DNA of 64,000 bases from Rhizobiales bacterium Ga0077545. Its GTDB lineage: Bacteria > Pseudomonadota > Alphaproteobacteria > Rhizobiales > Methylopilaceae. The DNA lies in the NCBI GenBank assembly GCA_001464335.1, contig LNEV01000007.1, forward strand, positions 231,368-295,367, written 5' to 3'. Both the position numbers and the translations under genes were made by a program. Of this stretch, positions 53,791-61,220 are shown piece by piece (within the stretch, counting starts at the first letter, position 1; every line of letters starts with the position of its first letter). The notes beneath the pieces were generated by a model. That model saw nothing but the letters and a program-made list of their open reading frames with translations. It was not told the DNA's origin and did no database searches.

Positions 53791-55602
53791 CTATGCGACG
53801 TTGCGTGAATCGTATTGAACGTACTTGCGGTCTCCGATGCGCGGCTCAGGCGAGCAGCGGTAGCGGTAGGTCTGCTGGTCGAACCAGAGCCCGCACTTGC
53901 CCTCGAAGTCGCCGTTGCGCTGCTTGGCGACGTTGAGGACCACGCCAGGCTTTTTCAGCAGCTCGCGCACAATGTCCTCGTTCTTCTCGTTTTTGATTTC
54001 GTCTTCCTGCTTTCGGTTTCGCCACACCGTCAGGATGTTGAAGGCGTTGGCGCCGATCTCCATTGCGCCCTTGATGTCTTCGGTCTCGGGGGCGCCCTGC
54101 CCCGGCGCGCTCTTGCGGGCATGAGCGACAAGGTGCAGGTGCACGTTCGACGCGACGGCCCAATCAACCATCTTGAAGACCGCCGCCTCTTGGCCGTTGT
54201 AATCATCCCCGGCGATGCCAAGGCGCATCAGCGAGTCGATAATGAACTGGTCGCAGCCATACTTTGCGCGGGCGTAGTCGAAGACCTGCAAAAGCCCCTC
54301 GACGCCTGCTTTGCCGACCTTGTCGTAGAGCAGCAGTCCGTGATCGAGCCACGTCAGGATCTCGTGGATGAATGGTGCGGTCGGCTTGTCGACGCCTCCC
54401 GCCTGCTTACACAGGCGCTTGAGCGTCATGGCCGGTTTCATTTCGAGGGACGCAATACAAACCCTCGAACCCTGCATGATCCAGTGTGTGAGGCAGTCAG
54501 ACAGGATTTGCGACTTGCCCGCACCCGACGCGCCAGACCAAAGGGTGACCTCTGCCGGGCGGAACATCAGCTTCCCGTCGATCGACGCGTAGGGCAGGCT
54601 GTAGCCCTGCGGCGCATCCCGTGCGGGCCAGAACAGATGGACAACCTGATCCTCGTACTGACTAGCGGATTTCAAGCCCTCGGGGTCGAGGTTCTTGGCG
54701 CCCTTCAGGGCTGCGGCCATGTCCTCCTTGGCCACGCCGTTCACGAGGCAGTCGTTCGCGTCCTTGTGCGGGAGATGGACGCGATAGCAGCGATGCCGCC
54801 CGAGCCGCGCCGCAATGGCCTCTGCCGCCTCATCGCCGGGCTTGTCCATGTCGAGCGAGAGATAGATTTTCTCGAACCGCTCCAGCCGGTCGTACTCGCT
54901 TTCGATCCATTTCTGCTTGGCCCCCGACCCGCCACCATAGGGCACCGACACGGCGGGGAAGCCATACGCTGCCCATGATAGAGCATCGATCTCGCCTTCG
55001 GTGATGACGAGAGAACGCGAGGATTCCGGGACAGCCTGCCACCCAAACAGGATGGGCTCACAATTGGCCGCTGTAGGCCGTGGCGCGGCTTTCGCCTCCG
55101 CCTTGCGGGCCTTGGCCATCGCCAGCGCGCCGTCCGGCAGAAGGAACGGGAAAATGATTTCGTCGCCGCGTGAGCAAACCTTGTAGCGCGTCAGCACATC
55201 CATCGGGATGTTGCGGTCCTCACGCAGATAGTCGAGCGGCTTGTCTTGGATCGCCTTGCAATCGGGCTTCGGCGGGCGGGTGTAGGCCGGGCGCGGATCT
55301 CGGTACGGTTCCTGCCGCGCCATTCCCAGCCAGTCGCGGGCCTGCTCCAGAGCTGCGGGAAGCTGGACGCCACGCGAGGCGCACCAGAGGTCCAGCAGGT
55401 CGCCGCCCTCTCCCGTCGCAAAGTCCTGCCAGACGCCCGCCTTGTTGCCCGCGAGATGAACGCCGAGGCTCTTGCCCTGCTCGCCGTCCGTCGAACCGGA
55501 CCGCCACTCCGCGCCGTCTTTCTTGCCCTGCGGCAAAAGCATTTCCGCGACGGATTGCGCCCGGTCTGCCAGCGCCCGCTTGATCGTCAGAATGTCCGAC
55601 AT
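53791..55602 (-). CDS. Phage primase-helicase (TOPRIM plus DnaB-like helicase)
   Basis: 603 residues, T7 gp4-like layout. N-terminal primase part with VWQDFATGEGGDLLDLW, TOPRIM with VITEGEIDAL near 199 and LSLDMDKPGDEAA, then RecA-like helicase with Walker A SGASGAGKS near 350 and IIDSLMRLG near 460. It unwinds DNA and makes primers at the phage fork. ATG at 55602 overlaps the initiator stop (TGATG). Confidence 0.88.
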   Translation of the reverse strand: MSDILTIKRALADRAQSVAEMLLPQGKKDGAEWRSGSTDGEQGKSLGVHLAGNKAGVWQDFATGEGGDLLDLWCASRGVQLPAALEQARDWLGMARQEPYRDPRPAYTRPPKPDCKAIQDKPLDYLREDRNIPMDVLTRYKVCSRGDEIIFPFLLPDGALAMAKARKAEAKAAPRPTAANCEPILFGWQAVPESSRSLVITEGEIDALSWAAYGFPAVSVPYGGGSGAKQKWIESEYDRLERFEKIYLSLDMDKPGDEAAEAIAARLGRHRCYRVHLPHKDANDCLVNGVAKEDMAAALKGAKNLDPEGLKSASQYEDQVVHLFWPARDAPQGYSLPYASIDGKLMFRPAEVTLWSGASGAGKSQILSDCLTHWIMQGSRVCIASLEMKPAMTLKRLCKQAGGVDKPTAPFIHEILTWLDHGLLLYDKVGKAGVEGLLQVFDYARAKYGCDQFIIDSLMRLGIAGDDYNGQEAAVFKMVDWAVASNVHLHLVAHARKSAPGQGAPETEDIKGAMEIGANAFNILTVWRNRKQEDEIKNEKNEDIVRELLKKPGVVLNVAKQRNGDFEGKCGLWFDQQTYRYRCSPEPRIGDRKYVQYDSRNVA

Positions 55603-56399
55603 CAGATCACCCCGCGATAGTAGTTTTCTTCCCACTCCGCGTAATCACGCTCGGCCTTCGTCTTAAGGCGCGGCATGGTTGTCTCGAAACCCGCGACCCC
55701 GCGATAGACCAGATCGTCCGGCAGCGTCTTGATGCGTTTGTTGATCCACGAGCGCGGGTCGCCCTTCTCGGCGGTTTCGTTGAGAACCTGGAGCGCGAGG
55801 TACAGATCGCCGTTGCAAGCCGCCTTCAGCCGCGTGATGAGACCGCCAGCCGAATTGCCCAGCAGCCTGCGACCAAGTTGGTAGACCTGCGCGTCCAACG
55901 TCTTTGGCTGGGAATCCGATGAACCAATTTCCGGCAGCGCGACAGCGCTCCCCGAAGGGAATCTTTCTTCCTGTATTCCCTGTATTTCCCTGTCTTCTAG
56001 TTTGTCTCGCTCTTGTCTCGCTTCTGTCTCGGTCAGTGTCTCGGCAGGTGTCTTGCTTGGCATTGAGACGCGCTGATAATCGTCGTACTTGCAAATACTT
56101 ACGATGGTCACGCCTGTCTCGGTACGTGTCTCGATCATTGTCTCGGTTTTAAGCGCACTTATGAAACGCTCGACTTTCGAGCGATGCCAGCCCCACGCCT
56201 CGGCCAGAAACCGGATGGAGAAAGCGCACTGCCCGCGCTCAAGGCTGACGAGCACACCACCGGCTTTTACGCGCCGCGCCTTCCACGAGGCCTCGGACAA
56301 AAGCCAGAGCCACGCCTCGGTCTTGGAGAAGGAATGCTTCTCCGTGAGCACCGGGTGCTCCCATATTCCGCGATCAACAGCAAAGACGCCCCCGCTCAT
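55602..56399 (-). CDS. Phage replication initiator-like protein containing iterons
   Basis: 265 residues. An N-terminal winged-helix-like domain (WLWLLSEASWKARRV, LAEAWGWHRSKVERFISAL) resembles replication initiators. A repetitive linker (residues about 85-140, rich in ET/RQE/RD) is encoded by TGTCTCG iterons, and a DnaD-like C-terminal part follows. As with lambda O, the gene probably holds its own origin. 4-nt overlap with the RuvC-like gene, 1-nt with primase-helicase. Confidence 0.72.
   Translation of the reverse strand: MSGGVFAVDRGIWEHPVLTEKHSFSKTEAWLWLLSEASWKARRVKAGGVLVSLERGQCAFSIRFLAEAWGWHRSKVERFISALKTETMIETRTETGVTIVSICKYDDYQRVSMPSKTPAETLTETEARQERDKLEDREIQGIQEERFPSGSAVALPEIGSSDSQPKTLDAQVYQLGRRLLGNSAGGLITRLKAACNGDLYLALQVLNETAEKGDPRSWINKRIKTLPDDLVYRGVAGFETTMPRLKTKAERDYAEWEENYYRGVI
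55991..56145. repeat. Iteron array inside the initiator gene, candidate replication origin
   Basis: TGTCTCG occurs exactly at 56003, 56014, 56025, 56037, 56115, 56127 and 56139. Near-matches TGTCTTG at 56049 and TGTCTTC at 55991 continue the series. Spacing is 11-12 nt, about one helical turn, within each cluster. The 59-nt gap between clusters includes an AT-richer stretch (56075-56105). This layout matches iteron origins that lie in initiator genes. Confidence 0.75.
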
Positions 56400-56890
56400 G
56401 CCGCTTCTCCAAATCCGTAAAGACGATGCGCCGCGTAGAGCGCGAGAAGGGTTGCCTCAGCTCGTCCGTGATCTTTCTTGCGGGCGAAATAATCCGTGCC
56501 GGGGAACAGGCGCAGGGCAAGCGCACGAGACGCTTCCTTGTCGGATCCAGCCGGGATGCCGTGATGGCGCTTCCATGAGGACGGGCTGACAAGCGTTGTG
56601 GGGATGGCATAACCCGCCAGGATGCCCTGGATCATCCCGAAGGCTGTTCCGAACTTGAAGGTGCTGGAGACGCCTTGGCCGGGCATGGAATGTACGCCCT
56701 CGACAACGGCGAACGGGTTGTCGCCGGGGTCCATCAGGCCAGCAACGGCCTTGGCGAGCGTGTAGACATCCAGGGTGCCGTTCACGGTCGGGAAGTCGGC
56801 AGCGATCAGAGCAGCCGGTTCTTCGGGCCAGTAGGCCGCGTATGCGCCGTTTACGCCGGGGTCGAATGCGATAATTACAGACGGGGTCAT
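56396..56890 (-). CDS. RuvC-like Holliday junction resolvase
   Basis: 164 residues with acidic catalytic residues Asp10 in AFDPG, Glu64 in VEGVHS, and Asp140/Glu145 in KKDHGRAEATLL, the pattern of RuvC-like phage resolvases. It resolves branched DNA before packaging. In the replication operon between the GcrA-like gene and the initiator. Confidence 0.85.
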   Translation of the reverse strand: MTPSVIIAFDPGVNGAYAAYWPEEPAALIAADFPTVNGTLDVYTLAKAVAGLMDPGDNPFAVVEGVHSMPGQGVSSTFKFGTAFGMIQGILAGYAIPTTLVSPSSWKRHHGIPAGSDKEASRALALRLFPGTDYFARKKDHGRAEATLLALYAAHRLYGFGEAA

Positions 56891-57300
56891 GCGTGCCTCC
56901 GCTGCCGATATTCGCTTAGGTCGAATAAGGGCGCGCTAAAATCGCGCGTTAATGCTGCTTCGGCTTCCAAGAACCGGAGCCACGGCACGGACACGCGCAT
57001 GACAGGCACGTTCGTACTTCTGCCGTTATCGAGCGAGACAAGCCGTTCCACGGAGGGGATGTTGAGGCCGGATGGCTTCATGCCAGATGGGGCAACAGGC
57101 AGGCGCGGAGTTCGAGGGCGCTTGTATTGAGAGCGGAAGTAGATGCCCTGCCGTTTCGCATGCCCGAGGACTGAATTGCGCGTGCGGCCCAGAACCTTGG
57201 CCACGGCGCCCGCGCTAGCCTTGCGCTTGACCATGGCGAGAAGTGTCGCGTGTTCTTCCGGAGTCCACACAAAGCCGATGCCGTGAGGTGTCCCGCTCAT
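56887..57300 (-). CDS. Phage GcrA-like DNA-binding protein
   Basis: 137 residues. N-terminal WTPEEHATLLAMVKRKASAG followed by AKVLGRTRNSVLGHAKRQG resembles the GcrA helix-turn-helix, which in alphaproteobacteria works with sigma70 at CcrM-methylated GANTC promoters. The rest is basic and Pro-rich, unlike the sigma-binding part of host GcrA. 4-nt overlaps on both sides. Confidence 0.65.
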   Translation of the reverse strand: MSGTPHGIGFVWTPEEHATLLAMVKRKASAGAVAKVLGRTRNSVLGHAKRQGIYFRSQYKRPRTPRLPVAPSGMKPSGLNIPSVERLVSLDNGRSTNVPVMRVSVPWLRFLEAEAALTRDFSAPLFDLSEYRQRRHA

Positions 57301-57491
57301 TGAGCGCGCTCCATGTGAGAAACACGCGCCACGGCTTCATCAGTCGGTAACGTTACTGCTGCCGTAAGGGCAAAAAAAACGACAGGCGAGAGGCGGCGGG
57401 CGCGGTCCAGCCACGTCGCTCCCTTGATCTTGTGCCGTTCAGCCTCGCGGTGACAGAAGTCAGCCAGAGCGGCCTTCACGGAAGCTTTCAA
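57297..57491 (-). CDS. Small phage protein with one membrane segment (about 64 aa)
   Basis: The frame overlaps the upstream gene, so the start is uncertain (TTG at 57491 or GTG at 57479). It contains ADFCHREAERHKIKGATWLDR and then a hydrophobic segment (LSPVVFFALTAAVTLPT). Stop overlaps the GcrA-like ATG by 4 nt. Confidence 0.48.
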   Translation of the reverse strand: MKASVKAALADFCHREAERHKIKGATWLDRARRLSPVVFFALTAAVTLPTDEAVARVSHMERAQ

Positions 57492-57837
57492 TATCTCGGT
57501 GAAGCTGAGCGAGTTGGTCTTCGAGGTCAGCGATTCTTTGAGCGCGCTCTTGTCGCCCAAGCCATTCGGGATGTGCCGCATCTCCGATAAATCCTTTGAG
57601 AAATTGGAAACCGTATTTGCTCGCCAGCATGGCCGCGATGGTGCGTCCGTTCGGGACGTACTGGCCTGTGACGATGTGATTTGCCGTCCGCTCGCTCACG
57701 CCGAATTCGGCCATAAGGTTCGGAACGGTTTTGGTCGGGAACACTTCACGTGCGACTGCTGCAATACGCTCCTGCAAGGACCTGCACTCTTTCGTGCAAG
57801 CACTTGCATGGGGTGTCTGTGCAAAAGTCCGGGTCAT
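57460..57837 (-). CDS. Phage helix-turn-helix protein (125 aa)
   Basis: Residues about 25-80 look like an XRE-type helix-turn-helix (VPNLMAEFGVSERTANHIVTGQYVPNGRT), followed by a coiled-coil tail (RAQRIADLEDQLAQLHRDIESF). Probably a regulator of the replication operon. Start follows the small membrane gene by 4 nt. Confidence 0.7.
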   Translation of the reverse strand: MTRTFAQTPHASACTKECRSLQERIAAVAREVFPTKTVPNLMAEFGVSERTANHIVTGQYVPNGRTIAAMLASKYGFQFLKGFIGDAAHPEWLGRQERAQRIADLEDQLAQLHRDIESFREGRSG

Positions 57838-57841
57838 GGAA

Positions 57842-57997
57842 TTACGCCCTGCCCCGCTGCGAACGAACGCCGACGTTGATGAGATTCATGGCCGCCGCGA
57901 GGACGTTCACAACGAACGCCACATCGAAGCCAGCCACCATGGCGACACCGGCTGCGAAAGCGTTGATTGCCACGAGGATCGAGAGGAAGAGAGTCAC
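57842..57997 (-). CDS. Small phage membrane protein (51 aa)
   Basis: GTG start overlapping the upstream stop by 4 nt (GTGA). Two hydrophobic segments (FLSILVAINAFAAGVAMV and VAFVVNVLAAAMNLI) and a basic tail. Coupling supports translation. Function unknown. Confidence 0.6.
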   Translation of the reverse strand: MTLFLSILVAINAFAAGVAMVAGFDVAFVVNVLAAAMNLINVGVRSQRGRA

Positions 57998-58200
57998 GCT
58001 GCCCTCCGCTCATGGACATGGGTCACGTTGGCGGAGGCGATCGAACGGATTTCTTCCTCGAAGGCGTCAGCCTCATCAGCGTTGCTGTTGCGAGCGATCC
58101 AAGAGCCGATCACGGCACCAAGCCCGAACGAACATACCGTCCAGACACCGAACCAGAAGGCGACTTGAACCCATGCGGACGCGACGGAATCGTGAAACAT
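57994..58200 (-). CDS. Small phage membrane protein (68 aa)
   Basis: Starts MFHDSVASAWVQ, with one or two hydrophobic segments (VAFWFGVWTVCSFGLGAVIGSWI) and an acidic C-terminus. Overlaps neighbours by 4 nt on each side. Function unknown. Confidence 0.62.
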   Translation of the reverse strand: MFHDSVASAWVQVAFWFGVWTVCSFGLGAVIGSWIARNSNADEADAFEEEIRSIASANVTHVHERRAA

Positions 58201-58454
58201 CACTGCCCCCTTTGTTCTGTATTGCTGATGCGGTTGCATATCTGGCCGATGTCTCTGGCGAGCCCCATGAGGCGTGCAGACAAATCCTTGTCGCCCAGAC
58301 GGTCGGCACCAAGCTTGGCGCTGAAAACGGTTGTGCGGGCGGACAGGAGCGTTCGGCGGATGAAATCGACCTCAGAACCATCGCCCACATCCTTGAGGTC
58401 TTCGCCTACAGGAGAGCTTTGATTGCTGCCGGGATTGTCTGATGGGGTCGTCAT
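58200..58454 (-). CDS. Phage protein of unknown function (84 aa)
   Basis: Helical, hydrophilic protein; second gene after the Cro-like gene, with 4-nt overlaps. Contains SEVDFIRRTLLSARTTVFSA. No motif. Confidence 0.6.
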   Translation of the reverse strand: MTTPSDNPGSNQSSPVGEDLKDVGDGSEVDFIRRTLLSARTTVFSAKLGADRLGDKDLSARLMGLARDIGQICNRISNTEQRGQ

Positions 58455-58654
58455 GCGGCCCTCACGGGCTCAGCAACGAAATCGTTCGCCGTTACAGCGC
58501 CGTCCGTGGCTTGGAGGATTTTTGCGAGGTGGTGCCGTCTCGGCGTTCGCTCGCCGCGCGCCCATTTCCCAACAGTGAATGGGGACGAACCGATCGAGGA
58601 GGCAAACTCCTCGTAGGTCATGCGGCGCTCGCGAAGGAATTCGGTCAGGGTCAT
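58451..58654 (-). CDS. cro: Cro-like repressor
   Basis: 67 residues of the XRE helix-turn-helix type: LREFLRERRM-like start, then MTYEEFASSIGSSPFTVGKW and RGERTPRRHHLAKIL. First gene of the leftward replication operon and divergent from the CI-like gene; the operators at 58664-58759 lie between them. Confidence 0.82.
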   Translation of the reverse strand: MTLTEFLRERRMTYEEFASSIGSSPFTVGKWARGERTPRRHHLAKILQATDGAVTANDFVAEPVRAA

Positions 58655-58663
58655 GAAGAGAAG

Positions 58664-58759
58664 AGTGCCCTATATGGGCACTGGCTGTCAACATGATAGT
58701 GCCCACTTTGGACACTCGACCCCTATTCCGCTTTGGATATGGTGCCCAGATGGGGAACA
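58664..58759. promoter_or_regulatory. Operator cluster between cro-like and CI-like genes
   Basis: Three related 19-bp sites of the form AGTGCCC-N5-GGGCACT: 58664-58682 (perfect dyad), 58698-58716 (one mismatch) and 58741-58759 (left half good, right half poor, covering the CI start codon). A TTGACA hexamer on the minus strand lies between the first two. Confidence 0.75.
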
Positions 58760-59346
58760 ATCTCAAAGCGTTGCGGGTAAAACACGGCCTCACTCAGCCC
58801 GAATTGGCCGAGCGCATGGGCACGACGAAGAACCAGCTTATCAAACTGGAGAAGGGTGATCGGCGCCTGAGTGACGTCTGGATTGCTCGCGCGTCCGAGG
58901 CTCTAGGCGAGCCCGAAGGGGCGTTCCTCGGTGAGGCGCCCTCACATACGGTCCCCGTGCTTGGCTATGTCGGGGCAGGGTCTGAGATCTACCCCTTTGA
59001 CGACCATGAGATTGGGGCTTCTCTTGAAGAGGTAGAGGTGGATTTTGCCGTGGACCCGTCTACCGTCGCCGTAATCGTGCGGGGCTCCTCCATGCTGCCG
59101 GTGTTCGAGGATGGCGATCTGGTCGGCTATGGCAGGGACGAGCGACCGCCGGGAGATCTGGTCGGCAAGGTTTGCGTCGTGAAGCTGGCGGACGACCGGA
59201 TGTTCATCAAGCGCATCCGGCGCGGCTCTCACCCGACCTTGTTCACCCTCGTAAGCTCGAACGCCGAAGACATCGAGGACGTAGAGGTCTTGTGGGCGCG
59301 GCCCTTCCGGTTTCGCATCCCGTCCGACGCTTGGCGAAGGGGGTAG
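58750..59346 (+). CDS. cI: CI/LexA-like prophage repressor with S24 peptidase domain
   Basis: 198 residues. N-terminal XRE helix-turn-helix (HGLTQPELAERMGTTKNQL at 12-30). C-terminal S24 self-cleavage domain with Ser114 in RGSSMLP and Lys154 in MFIKRI; possible cleavage region near VGAGSE at 74-79. It should keep lysogeny and be lost after RecA activation. The ATG at 58750 lies inside operator 3, which suggests autoregulation. Confidence 0.9.
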   Translation: MGNNLKALRVKHGLTQPELAERMGTTKNQLIKLEKGDRRLSDVWIARASEALGEPEGAFLGEAPSHTVPVLGYVGAGSEIYPFDDHEIGASLEEVEVDFAVDPSTVAVIVRGSSMLPVFEDGDLVGYGRDERPPGDLVGKVCVVKLADDRMFIKRIRRGSHPTLFTLVSSNAEDIEDVEVLWARPFRFRIPSDAWRRG

Positions 59347-59349
59347 GTC

Positions 59350-59526
59350 ATGGACAGGTTTCTTCGGGCATTGAGAATTCTGGGGATTGCCGCGCTTGCG
59401 GGAATTGGAGCGGGCTTCTGCTACGCGCCTTGGGCGCCGAGCTACGGGAGCCAGCCGCTCAACATCGGCATCGGCGTTTTCCTCCTCGTGTGCGCCTGGT
59501 ACTTCCGCCCCAGCCCAAGCTGGTAG
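59350..59526 (+). CDS. Small membrane protein co-transcribed with the repressor (58 aa)
   Basis: Begins 3 nt after the repressor stop. Two hydrophobic segments (LRILGIAALAGIGAGFCYA and IGIGVFLLVCAWYF) joined by a Pro/Ser loop. Expressed with CI, so it should be made in the lysogen. Such genes often block superinfection; that role is inferred. Confidence 0.65.
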   Translation: MDRFLRALRILGIAALAGIGAGFCYAPWAPSYGSQPLNIGIGVFLLVCAWYFRPSPSW

Positions 59527-59574
59527 CACTACCCTGACTAGCGCCCACCTAAAGACTCGCGTAAATTAACCCTA

Positions 59575-59664
59575 GGTGGGATGGCAGAGCGGTCTATTGC
59601 AGCGGACTGTAAATCCGAAGGGGAGTCGCTTCCTCCGGGGGTTCGAATCCCTCTCCCACCGCCA
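59575..59664 (+). tRNA. tRNA-Tyr (GTA), phage-borne
   Basis: Class II tRNA with a perfect 7-bp acceptor stem (GGTGGGA/TCCCACC), 3-bp D-stem, anticodon loop CTGTAAA, long variable arm, T-arm GGGGG-TTCGAAT-CCCTC and encoded CCA. Discriminator is G73, not the usual A73 of bacterial tRNA-Tyr. Lies between the repressor unit and the early operon. Confidence 0.92.
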
Positions 59665-59702
59665 TACGTCCGATGAAACAAGGCGTTGGGGGTATGCGAG
59701 CG

Positions 59703-59745
59703 AACTGGCCGGGTAAGCGATCCAAGGCCCGGCCAGTTTCATTTG
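59703..59745 (+). terminator. Terminator after tRNA-Tyr
   Basis: Perfect 11-bp inverted repeat (59703-59713 with 59728-59738) followed by TCATTTG. Confidence 0.7.
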
Positions 59746-59857
59746 AACTTTCTTCCAGAGAAGCGTATTTGTATTACGCAAACCGCAAAGCGACCGGCCC
59801 CTAAGCCGTGCGGTCTGCATTCCCGGGAAACCGGGTGGCGGTGGGAGAAATCCACTC
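59746..59857. other. Spacer between terminators, no gene seen
   Basis: No open frame with a ribosome site. One 5-bp hairpin (GCGTA/TACGC) occurs near 59765. Contributes to the 375-nt gene-free gap between tRNA-Tyr and the early operon. Confidence 0.5.
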
Positions 59858-59892
59858 AATAGGCCGTTCGAAAGAGCGGCCTATTCGCATTT
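59858..59892 (+). terminator. Second terminator before the early operon
   Basis: Perfect 9-bp stem AATAGGCCG/CGGCCTATT with a 10-nt loop, followed by CGCATTT. Confidence 0.7.
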
Positions 59893-59895
59893 AAG

Positions 59896-59919
59896 GCCGT
59901 CCTCCGGGGCGGCTTTTTT
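59896..59919 (+). terminator. Third terminator before the early operon
   Basis: 7-bp GC-rich stem with one G-U pair, TCCG loop and TTTTTTG. The strongest of three terminators in a row; together they isolate the repressor unit and tRNA from the early genes. Confidence 0.85.
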
Positions 59920-59943
59920 GTTGACTGGAGCCCTCGCCCAAAA

Positions 59944-60014
59944 GGTGCCCAGAAACAAAAATCAGAAAAGTGCCCATTATGGGCTTGACTCAAGGTGCCC
60001 AATGCGGGCACTAT
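59944..60014 (+). promoter_or_regulatory. Early rightward promoter with repressor operators
   Basis: Sites of the same type as at the repressor gene start at 59944 (left half only), 59969 (AGTGCCC-N5-GGGCTTG) and 59994 (GGTGCCC-N5-GGGCACT), each 25 bp apart. The promoter TTGACT (59985-59990), 18 nt, CACTAT overlaps the last two, so CI binding would shut off the early operon. Confidence 0.75.
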
Positions 60015-60039
60015 TGCTCATCCGATTTGGAGAGCAGAC

Positions 60040-60432
60040 ATGCCCCGCACCGAACTCCTCCCGCATGAACGCTGGCTGAAAGCCGAAGCGCCCATCAACA
60101 CCCACATCGTTATCGAGCGGTCGCATGATGGCCCTTGGTTTCACGAGCAGGGCGTTGCCACGGTCTCGTTCGATCAGGTCGTGAAGGATCTCGCGACATG
60201 CGAGCACAACGACCCGCACAAGATCCTGCACATCGACGAAGCGAGCGGCACGGTCCGTAACGTCACGGTCGAAGTGTGCGAGGCGGTCGTTGATCGCGCC
60301 ATCAAGCGTGGTGACACGCTCCACGACGACATCGTGTCTTTCCTCGAAAGCGTCGGCGTCGAAGTCCCCGATCTCGTGAAGGCTTCATGTGTCGGCACGT
60401 TCGATGACATGCGCCGCTGGGGAGGCTGCTGA
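60040..60432 (+). CDS. Phage early protein of unknown function (130 aa)
   Basis: First gene of the rightward operon, starting MPRTELLPHERWLKAEAP, with GGAGAGC upstream. Contains INTHIVIERSHDG and a helical C-terminal half. No motif recognised. Confidence 0.72.
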   Translation: MPRTELLPHERWLKAEAPINTHIVIERSHDGPWFHEQGVATVSFDQVVKDLATCEHNDPHKILHIDEASGTVRNVTVEVCEAVVDRAIKRGDTLHDDIVSFLESVGVEVPDLVKASCVGTFDDMRRWGGC

Positions 60433-60665
60433 TGGGCATGCACACTCCGGTTCACCGCTGCAGCGATAGGGAATGCCCGAACTTTGAGGGCATCACGACT
60501 AGCTCTTGTGGCTGCCACAAGACGGCGAAGCAGATGCTCACTGAGCAGCGCGACGATCTCTTGGAGAGCCTCCGAAGCTTGCTCGAGATCCATGCCGCGC
60601 ATCACAACAATCCCGTCCATGCGGCTGCACGGAGCCTCATCGCCAAAGCAGAGGGCCGTTCATGA
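60432..60665 (+). CDS. Phage early protein, Cys/His-rich (77 aa)
   Basis: Cys-rich N-terminus (CSDRECPNF, SCGCH) suggests a metal site; helical C-terminus. Overlaps neighbours by 1-4 nt. Confidence 0.62.
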   Translation: MGMHTPVHRCSDRECPNFEGITTSSCGCHKTAKQMLTEQRDDLLESLRSLLEIHAAHHNNPVHAAARSLIAKAEGRS

Positions 60666-60754
60666 CCCTCGCTCTCATCTTCGCAATATCCATACACCCG
60701 AACACGCTTGCTGTGATCGCCCTTCGGCGCATGGCGGAAAGGGAGTGGGCATGA
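60662..60754 (+). CDS. Tiny phage protein (30 aa)
   Basis: Thirty codons with 4-nt overlaps (ATGA) at both ends. Short hydrophobic start (LALIFAISI) and a basic C-terminus. Coupling to both neighbours supports translation. Confidence 0.5.
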   Translation: MTLALIFAISIHPNTLAVIALRRMAEREWA

Positions 60755-60948
60755 CCTTGAACCAACTCGACGCACAGGCCAACAGGTTCATCGATCAGGC
60801 TCGCCGCTTCGCCCTTGCTGGCGACCGTAAGCACGCCATCGAATTCATGAGGCTTGCTTCCGAGGTTTCGTCTGAAACCCTTGAAGTCGTCTTCACAGAA
60901 GCACGTGAAGGACGTGTCCACACTTCTGTAACTCAGGGGGATGCGTGA
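60751..60948 (+). CDS. Phage early protein of unknown function (65 aa)
   Basis: Helical protein starting MTLNQLDAQANRFIDQARRF, with a 4-nt overlap to the tiny gene upstream. No motif. Confidence 0.62.
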   Translation: MTLNQLDAQANRFIDQARRFALAGDRKHAIEFMRLASEVSSETLEVVFTEAREGRVHTSVTQGDA

Positions 60949-61220
60949 TGGGTAGGAGTGTCACACAGACTGTTGAGGTTGATGTTTGCCTGAGCGAGTT
61001 CGAAACGGACGCGCTTATTGAAGAACTCGCCTCTCGCGACTTCGAGCCGGAATACGCGCGGCGGTTCATGAATGCCTATGTGGCATTGCTCATCGGGGAC
61101 TTCGATGGAGCGCGCGAGGAGATTTCAGCGGCCCTTAGCCCGAAAGAGCGCGGGGCCTGTGAAGCGCGTGTGTCGATTGCCAGAACGATCCTCAACAGTC
61201 GCCAGAGGAGGGCTGCATGA
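60948..61220 (+). CDS. Phage early protein of unknown function (90 aa)
   Basis: Starts MGRSVTQTVEVDVCLSEFE; an alternative GTG lies one codon upstream. Alpha/beta pattern with DALIEELASRDFEPEYARRFM. No motif. Confidence 0.6.
   Translation: MGRSVTQTVEVDVCLSEFETDALIEELASRDFEPEYARRFMNAYVALLIGDFDGAREEISAALSPKERGACEARVSIARTILNSRQRRAA

Noticed and set aside
59761..59780. Short hairpin GCGTA/TACGC after tRNA-Tyr
   Set aside because: Only 5 bp with no T-tract; not distinguishable from chance.
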